Origin: Eumeta japonica
Taxonomy: Eukaryota; Arthropoda; Insecta; Lepidoptera; Psychidae
Reading direction: 5' to 3'
Assembly (NCBI GenBank): GCA_005406025.1
Contig: BGZK01000702.1
Coordinates: 124,001-188,000, forward strand
DNA length: 64,000 bases
Positions within the stretch are counted from its first letter, which is position 1. Each line of letters begins with the position of its first letter. Positions 62,901 to 64,000 of this stretch are shown one piece after another. A program made the position numbers and the translations under genes. The notes below the pieces were generated by a model. It did not search any database. It saw only the letters and a list, made by a program, of their open reading frames with translations, and was not told where the DNA came from.

Positions 62901-64000
62901 CCTCGGCTTGTCTGCAAACGCTCCTCGACACCAAATTCGTGCATTTCATCGACGCGCCCTCGTTAGCACTTATTATGCCCGTCGTGCAGCGTGCTTTTCT
63001 CGACCGCTCTACGGAAACACGCAAGATGGCCGCCCAGATCATTGGAAACATGTACTCCCTGACTGACCAAAAGGACCTAATGCCATACTTACCCAATATT
63101 ATACCTGGCCTTAAAACTTCGTTACTCGACCCGGTACCCGAAGTGCGTTCCGTATCAGCACGTGCACTCGGTGCAATGGTCCGCGGTATGGGAGAATCCA
63201 GTTTCGAAGATCTATTACCGTGGCTCATGCAAACCCTCACGTCGGAGAGCAGCAGCGTCGATCGCTCCGGTGCCGCGCAGGGCCTCTCTGAGGTCGTAGC
63301 TGGTCTCGGCGTTGAAAAACTACACAAATTGATGCCAGGTTTGTGACAATTTTAAGGAATTTTAGTTAATATTTTCCTGTTATTCTCTAAGTAATTATAA
63401 GGCTTTATTTCCTTTTTCGTTCGCCACAGATATAATTGCGACGGCAGAGCGGACTGACATCGCGCCTCACGTTAAGGATGGCTACATAATGATGTTCATC
63501 TATATGCCCGGTGCGTTTACCAACGAGTTCACGCCTTACATTGGTCAAATAATCAATCCTATATTGAAAGCCCTCGCCGATGAGAACGAGTATGTACGCG
63601 AAACCGCACTAAAGGCAGGCCAACGCATTGTGAATCTGTACGCAGCCTCTGCTATCACACTACTTCTGCCTGAGCTAGAGCGTGGCCTCTTCGACGACAA
63701 TTGGCGTATCCGTTACAGCTCGGTGCAGCTGCTTGGTGATCTATTATATCGAATCTCGGGTGTGTCCGGGAAAATGAGCACTGAGACCGCTTCGGAAGAT
63801 GATAACTTCGGTACTGAACAGTCGCACCAAGCCATCATTCATGCACTCGGTGTAGAGCGTCGTAATCGCGTACTGGCCGGCCTGTACATGGGCCGCAGTG
63901 ACGTCGCACTTATGGTACGTCAAGCGGCGCTTCATGTGTGGAAGGTGGTTGTCACTAATACGCCAAAAACTTTACGTGAGATCCTGCCCACACTTTTCGG
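32915..64000 (+). CDS. GCN1: eIF2alpha kinase GCN2 activator GCN1, 5' partial gene (27 exons)
   Basis: GCN1 is a very large cytosolic HEAT-repeat protein that binds (collided) ribosomes and activates the kinase GCN2, so that eIF2alpha is phosphorylated on amino-acid starvation. Twenty-seven exons join with consistent phases to about 1,932 codons, collinear with human GCN1 (about 2,670 aa). Exons: 32915-32929, 33005-33107, 33276-33471, 34320-34503, 36156-36320, 36531-36783, 37228-37403, 37958-38155, 42178-42339, 43304-43454, 49174-49506, 49960-50153, 50331-50509, 52567-52696, 52813-52893, 54178-54410, 54546-54934, 55626-55905, 57481-57700, 58239-58472, 58748-58942, 60180-60308, 61496-61619, 62136-62372, 62596-62775, 62853-63338, 63430-64000. 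The eEF3-like HEAT region is present (exons 21-26). The RWD-binding region that contacts GCN2 lies beyond the edge. Introns over 300 bp with no separate entry (3, 6, 7, 11, 17, 19, 22, 23) show nothing but AT-rich DNA. No U12-type donor was seen. Confidence 0.95.
33005..33107 (+). CDS. GCN1: GCN1 exon 2
   Basis: Encodes '[20 protein letters not shown]', aligning to the human N-terminus 'SETLKRFAGKVTTASVKER'. Acceptor 'tattttcag', donor 'gtaaat', ends phase 1. Confidence 0.9.
33276..33471 (+). CDS. GCN1: GCN1 exon 3
   Basis: Encodes '[20 protein letters not shown]' onward, equivalent to human 'AVKGLCKLFCLTLHRYRDA'. Acceptor 'gatgttgcag', donor 'gtaagt', ends phase 2. Confidence 0.9.
34320..34503 (+). 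CDS. GCN1: GCN1 exon 4
   Basis: Encodes '[17 protein letters not shown]', matching human 'SSGSAALLALTWTCLLV'. Acceptor 'ttattgtag', donor 'gtaatg', phase 0. Intron 4 downstream (1.65 kb) contains the inverted partial copy of repeat family A. Confidence 0.9.
34636..35163 (-). repeat. interspersed repeat family A, copy 3 (inverted, in GCN1 intron 4)
   Basis: Reverse complement of the right two thirds of the units at 9208 and 19411. It begins with 'ttaggattctggagccaaa' and 'tagaacccttttagtttcg' and continues through 'gatcagatatatc' and 'gaaaaactgcacttttc'. The family's left 250 bp is absent. Confidence 0.7.
36156..36320 (+). CDS. GCN1: GCN1 exon 5
   Basis: Encodes '[20 protein letters not shown]' onward; phase 0 at both ends. 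Acceptor 'gtatatttag', donor 'gtaatc'. It aligns to human residues around 'KLWKENPGLVEQYLSAILSL'. Confidence 0.88.
36531..36783 (+). CDS. GCN1: GCN1 exon 6
   Basis: Contains '[20 protein letters not shown]', a close match to human 'LPTIQKSLLRSPENVIETIS'. Acceptor 'attctttcag', donor 'gtatgg', ends phase 1. Confidence 0.95.
37228..37403 (+). CDS. GCN1: GCN1 exon 7
   Basis: GC-rich exon encoding '[20 protein letters not shown]' and '[17 protein letters not shown]', matching the human segment that ends 'GSEGKLTVVAQKMSVLS'. Starts phase 1, ends phase 0; donor 'gtgagt'. Confidence 0.92.
37958..38155 (+). CDS. GCN1: GCN1 exon 8
   Basis: Encodes '[16 protein letters not shown]', equal to human 'HEGTLVHAVSVLALWC'. 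Donor 'gtaaag'. The 4.0-kb intron 8 that follows carries a 41-bp inverted-repeat pair, a pogo-like element and a field of repeat tails. Confidence 0.93.
38348..38654. repeat. foldback element with perfect 41-bp inverted arms (GCN1 intron 8)
   Basis: The arms 38348-38388 and 38614-38654 are exact inverted copies starting 'catagtagacgcttgcctgc' and separated by 225 bp. Perfect identity over 41 bp in otherwise decayed intronic DNA suggests a recent insertion or gene conversion between arms. Non-coding. Confidence 0.85.
38736..39342 (+). mobile_element. pogo/Tigger-like Tc1-mariner element, internally deleted (GCN1 intron 8)
   Basis: The ends are 'CAGTgTAAACTCaATgTAA' and, inverted at 39342, 'CAGTaTAAACTCtATaTAA'. 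The left flank is TA, as expected for TA-targeting; the right flank has mutated to CA. Inside, an ATG at 39141 opens a frame starting '[20 protein letters not shown]', the N-terminal helix-turn-helix of CENP-B/pogo transposases. The rest of the transposase is deleted, leaving about 0.6 kb. Confidence 0.75.
39835..41410. repeat. cluster of interspersed repeat tails (GCN1 intron 8)
   Basis: 39835-39990 has pyrimidine-rich 'cgatctttgcttcaatttc' quasi-repeats. 40340-40500 has a 'tgcctgtggctccgc' head. 40550-41040 contains four diverged repetitions of a unit with 'tcaaactataagggttctta' and 'attctcatggaactcta'. 41360-41410 has 'ctggacagagtgacagac'. These look like stacked ends of old LINE/SINE-type elements. 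Confidence 0.5.
42178..42339 (+). CDS. GCN1: GCN1 exon 9
   Basis: Encodes '[19 protein letters not shown]', ungapped against human 'KAFSLKTSTSAVRHAYLQC' across the exon 8/9 junction. Phase 0 at both ends; donor 'gtatgt'. Confidence 0.93.
42848..43286 (+). repeat. lepidopteran GGTTCCGTA-type repeat abutting GCN1 exon 10
   Basis: Runs from 'tttagggttccataacc' through 'tgagaccctgctgtctgtcc', two tandem 'gctataacaa' blocks, and 'ggtatggaacccttcatg' to the end motif 'gttcgactcacatttgacc'. An internal duplication of about 180 bp is visible (42945-43110 against 43110-43250, sharing 'attttcaccgattatatatt'). It ends about 17 bp before the exon 10 acceptor. Confidence 0.75.
43304..43454 (+). CDS. GCN1: GCN1 exon 10
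   Basis: Encodes '[20 protein letters not shown]' to 'SGATDD'. The acceptor 'tttctctacag' lies about 17 bp after the end of an interspersed repeat. Donor 'gtaagc' leaves phase 1. Intron 10 is the largest, at 5.7 kb, and is full of transposon relics. Confidence 0.92.
43633..44624 (+). mobile_element. mariner transposon, deleted and inactive (GCN1 intron 10)
   Basis: The terminal inverted repeats 43633-43664 and 44593-44624 match at 29 of 32 positions (core 'aataagttctcgctgtttct') and are flanked by TA on both sides (43631-43632; 44625-44626). An N-terminal transposase frame starts at 43798 ('[17 protein letters not shown]', '[13 protein letters not shown]'). Further on, '[20 protein letters not shown]' (44241-44300) contains the second catalytic Asp of the DD34D triad. 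A frameshifted end follows, recalling '[12 protein letters not shown]' and '[10 protein letters not shown]'. The element is 992 bp against about 1.3 kb for full copies; the middle with the first catalytic Asp is gone. Confidence 0.9.
45103..47064 (+). mobile_element. Tc1/mariner-superfamily relic with DUF4817-type transposase and long inverted repeats
   Basis: The protein line starts at the ATG at 45629: '[20 protein letters not shown]' and '[13 protein letters not shown]', the DUF4817 N-terminus. After many stops and frameshifts come '[17 protein letters not shown]' (first DDE Asp region), '[15 protein letters not shown]', '[11 protein letters not shown]' and 'HGGHFKNLF', ending near 46620. 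The flanks are inverted copies: the best block is 45298-45321 against 46891-46914 (24 bp, one mismatch, 'aaaactaagtcacta' core). Weaker inverted similarity extends outward to about 45103 and 47064. The outer ends are approximate. Confidence 0.75.
47455..48287 (-). repeat. interspersed repeat family R, copy 2 (inverted, GCN1 intron 10)
   Basis: Reverse complement of the unit at 31779-32690. Its left end is a 'gtgtgcgtgtgtgtatgcat' microsatellite and its right end 'cctgtaaggtcaacc'. The shared internal words lie in the same order. About 15.7 kb separates the two inverted copies. Confidence 0.75.
49174..49506 (+). CDS. GCN1: GCN1 exon 11
   Basis: I place the acceptor at 'actcctttatag', giving '[12 protein letters not shown]'. 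This keeps phase 1 and aligns without gaps to human 'ALCTVLHLTERL'. The nearer 'aatacag' before 49185 would break the frame. Donor 'gtaagt', ends phase 1. Confidence 0.88.
49960..50153 (+). CDS. GCN1: GCN1 exon 12
   Basis: Encodes '[20 protein letters not shown]', equivalent to human 'LAQEMLIISHHPSLVAVQSG'. Acceptor is a run of T followed by 'tag'; donor 'gtaact'; ends phase 0. Confidence 0.9.
50331..50509 (+). CDS. GCN1: GCN1 exon 13
   Basis: Ends with '[20 protein letters not shown]', nearly the human 'VTREEFAIMQTPAGELYDKS'. Donor 'gtaact', ends phase 2. Intron 13 (2.1 kb) contains an interspersed repeat at 51400-51780. Confidence 0.95.
51400..51780. repeat. interspersed repeat with 'gtgcgttgccggcctc' tag (GCN1 intron 13)
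   Basis: Contains 'ggcactcatggacactcg', 'gtgcgttgccggcctcttg' and, farther right, 'tggtatctctccctggtc' and 'caacatggctctaccac'. I recognise these words as belonging to lepidopteran LINE-derived repeats. No coding potential. Confidence 0.55.
52567..52696 (+). CDS. GCN1: GCN1 exon 14
   Basis: Encodes the charged helix '[20 protein letters not shown]' onward (human 'NMKRENKAYSFKEQIIELEL'), likely a coiled or long helical linker between HEAT arrays. Ends phase 0; donor 'gttatg'. Confidence 0.94.
52813..52893 (+). CDS. GCN1: GCN1 exon 15
   Basis: The smallest internal exon (27 codons): '[20 protein letters not shown]', continuing the charged helix (human 'VQLTSKQKEMLQAQLDREAQ'). Intron 15 (1.3 kb) holds quasi-repeats at 53.0-53.4 kb and a minisatellite at 53.5 kb. 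Confidence 0.93.
53030..53400. repeat. pyrimidine-rich quasi-repeat tract (GCN1 intron 15)
   Basis: A run of degenerate short units of the type 'tcgatctcaattccgatc' on the plus strand, preceded by the repeat head 'gctggctcggcagacattc' at 52922. It is open in frames on both strands because of composition, not selection. Confidence 0.6.
53497..53562. repeat. three-copy 22-bp minisatellite of palindromic units (GCN1 intron 15)
   Basis: Three consecutive units of 22 bp; copies two and three share 'gaatgtcaataacattc', which is itself a near-palindrome. Confidence 0.9.
54178..54410 (+). CDS. GCN1: GCN1 exon 16
   Basis: Encodes '[20 protein letters not shown]', equivalent to human 'LPLLKSPLAAPRIKNPF'. 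Acceptor 'attattttag', donor 'gttagt', ends phase 2. Confidence 0.92.
54546..54934 (+). CDS. GCN1: GCN1 exon 17
   Basis: Begins '[20 protein letters not shown]' (human 'LLKPECVLDKSWCQEELSVA') and ends 'FRLLIELI'. Two overlapping donors exist; 'gtaggt' after 54934 gives the phase that joins exon 18 and aligns ungapped with human, while 'gtattt' after 54938 does not. Confidence 0.88.
55626..55905 (+). CDS. GCN1: GCN1 exon 18
   Basis: Encodes '[20 protein letters not shown]' and '[20 protein letters not shown]'. The acceptor 'aaatgtgaccag' has no good pyrimidine tract but is fixed by phase and homology; the pyrimidine-rich 'tctttttcag' at 55578 leads directly to a stop. Donor 'gttagt', ends phase 2. 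Confidence 0.85.
56046..56490. repeat. 46-48 bp tandem quasi-repeat, Y-rich (GCN1 intron 18)
   Basis: At least four consecutive units with the core 'cgattttgatcccactctcg' then 'ctctcaattccaatcacaat', period 46-48 bp, preceded by shorter diverged units from about 56046. A roughly six-base subperiod ('cgattt', 'tgatcc', 'aattcc') is visible. The same kind of tract appears at about 6060, 14130, 22840, 39840 and 53040. Confidence 0.85.
56639..56694. repeat. perfect 26-bp palindromic hairpin (GCN1 intron 18)
   Basis: The arms 56639-56664 and 56669-56694 are exact inverted copies with a 4-base loop. The core word is 'ataatactacaaaatat'. AT-rich. Confidence 0.9.
57481..57700 (+). CDS. GCN1: GCN1 exon 19
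   Basis: Encodes '[10 protein letters not shown]' and the Ala-rich '[16 protein letters not shown]'. I start after 'gctgtgttag', which makes '[15 protein letters not shown]' align ungapped to human 'FDKEEEIRKLAERLW'. An in-phase upstream acceptor at 57427 would add 18 residues. High GC (third-position GC) in contrast to exons 1-6. Confidence 0.82.
58239..58472 (+). CDS. GCN1: GCN1 exon 20
   Basis: Encodes '[20 protein letters not shown]' and '[16 protein letters not shown]', matching human 'DQWEARCGLALALNKLSQYL'. Phase 0 both ends, donor 'gttact', strongly GC-rich. Confidence 0.93.
58748..58942 (+). CDS. GCN1: GCN1 exon 21
   Basis: Contains '[20 protein letters not shown]' and ends '[13 protein letters not shown]', as in human. 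The donor 'gtggcg' is weak. Intron 21 contains a THAP exon on the opposite strand. Confidence 0.94.
59040..59830. repeat. inverted-repeat element carrying a THAP exon (GCN1 intron 21)
   Basis: The inner inverted arms 59260-59276 and 59634-59650 (gtgacgtcataatgtta) match perfectly over 17 bp. Outside them, weaker inverted similarity continues: A/T-rich 'aaaaaaattttttttc' blocks near 59160 and 59810, and GC-rich patches at about 59225-59250 and 59655-59695. Between the arms lies the minus-strand THAP-type frame. This has the organisation of a foldback DNA transposon; the limits are approximate. Confidence 0.6.
59351..59554 (-). pseudogene. THAP zinc-finger exon, probably transposon-borne
   Basis: On the minus strand a 68-codon open stretch reads '[17 protein letters not shown]', then '[19 protein letters not shown]' and '[14 protein letters not shown]'. 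This is the C2CH pattern of the THAP DNA-binding domain (C-x4-C ... W ... C-x2-H). It is followed at once by a consensus donor 'GTAAGT' in phase 0. THAP domains occur in P-type transposases and many insect DNA-binding proteins. No in-frame ATG precedes it before a stop at 59555-59557, and no following exon is recognised up to 58.9 kb, so I call it a stranded exon or a decayed copy. Confidence 0.65.
60180..60308 (+). CDS. GCN1: GCN1 exon 22
   Basis: Encodes '[20 protein letters not shown]' and '[11 protein letters not shown]' (human 'LLESDKYAERK'). This opens the region equivalent to the eEF3-like HEAT array. Acceptor 'gttttttacag', donor 'gtttgt'. Confidence 0.94.
61496..61619 (+). CDS. GCN1: GCN1 exon 23
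   Basis: Encodes '[20 protein letters not shown]', near-identical to human 'GAAYGLAGLVKGLGILSLKQ'. Acceptor 'tttttaataag', donor 'gtgatt', ends phase 1. Confidence 0.95.
62136..62372 (+). CDS. GCN1: GCN1 exon 24
   Basis: GC-rich exon with '[20 protein letters not shown]' and '[16 protein letters not shown]', as in human. Donor 'gtacac', ends phase 1. Confidence 0.96.
62596..62775 (+). CDS. GCN1: GCN1 exon 25
   Basis: Encodes '[20 protein letters not shown]' and ends '[11 protein letters not shown]'. The acceptor 'gtgtgtgtag' is poor in pyrimidines but homology is exact. Donor 'gtttga', ends phase 1. Confidence 0.96.
62853..63338 (+). CDS. GCN1: GCN1 exon 26
   Basis: The most conserved stretch in the window: '[20 protein letters not shown]', '[20 protein letters not shown]', '[20 protein letters not shown]'. 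Preceded by a 77-bp intron; donor 'gtttgt', ends phase 1. Confidence 0.97.
63430..64000 (+). CDS. GCN1: GCN1 exon 27, cut by window edge
   Basis: Encodes '[14 protein letters not shown]' through '[10 protein letters not shown]' and '[20 protein letters not shown]' to '[11 protein letters not shown]'. This corresponds to about human residue 1990; the exon is still open at 64000. Acceptor 'ttcgccacag'. Confidence 0.96.

Noticed and set aside
62827..63327. 166-codon minus-strand frame
   Set aside because: Antisense to the highly conserved GCN1 exon 26.
32915..63430. U12-type introns, suggested by the presence of SNRNP48 in the window
   Set aside because: All inferred GCN1 donors are GT with ordinary U2-type context; none shows the ATATCCTT/GTATCCTT consensus.
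1..64000. CRISPR arrays, bacterial operons, rRNA or tRNA genes
   Set aside because: No regularly spaced direct repeats with spacers, no Shine-Dalgarno-linked gene runs and no cloverleaf or rRNA motifs were seen by eye; the DNA is clearly animal nuclear sequence. A tRNAscan run would be needed to exclude tRNA pseudogenes.

Overview
The window looks like nuclear DNA of a moth or butterfly (Lepidoptera). It is AT-rich and dense with decayed transposons. Its protein-coding signal lies in short exons with GT-AG boundaries and animal-type proteins. Several interspersed repeats carry end motifs that I recognise from lepidopteran genomes, such as the GGTTCCGTA-type ends and the 'cccgcggc' and 'gcgttgccggcct' tags. 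No bacterial, organellar or CRISPR features are present. The species cannot be told from sequence alone.

Layout: 1-17.3 kb is non-coding, with relics of an RTE-type LINE, a small foldback element, and copies of two repeat families. 17.3-18.3 kb holds a broken copy of an arthropod repeat-associated protein. A complete single-exon minus-strand gene (20764-21840) encodes the minor-spliceosome protein U11/U12 snRNP 48K (SNRNP48). 22-32.7 kb is again transposon-rich: a Ty3/gypsy pol remnant, a terminal-inverted-repeat element, a decayed Helitron and a TG microsatellite. From 32915 to the right edge runs the 5' three quarters of GCN1, the ribosome-associated HEAT-repeat activator of the eIF2alpha kinase GCN2. 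I could place 27 exons whose phases join without a break, giving about 1,932 codons. The gene continues past 64000, so the GCN2-binding (RWD-binding) region lies outside.

The GCN1 introns contain a pogo/Tigger-like element, a mariner with intact TIRs and a deleted middle, a DUF4817-type Tc1/mariner-superfamily relic with long inverted repeats, a THAP-domain exon inside an inverted-repeat element, long perfect hairpins, and period-46 to 48 bp degenerate repeats. One repeat ends only about 17 bp before the exon 10 acceptor, so it probably supplies that intron's branch region.

Nothing in the window amounts to a clearly new biological system. The best leads are the repeat-derived splice context, the THAP-carrying inverted-repeat element, the miRNA-like long hairpins, and the dispersed pyrimidine-rich quasi-repeat. 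SNRNP48 and GCN1 are functionally unrelated neighbours (splicing of U12-type introns; amino-acid starvation and ribosome-collision signalling).
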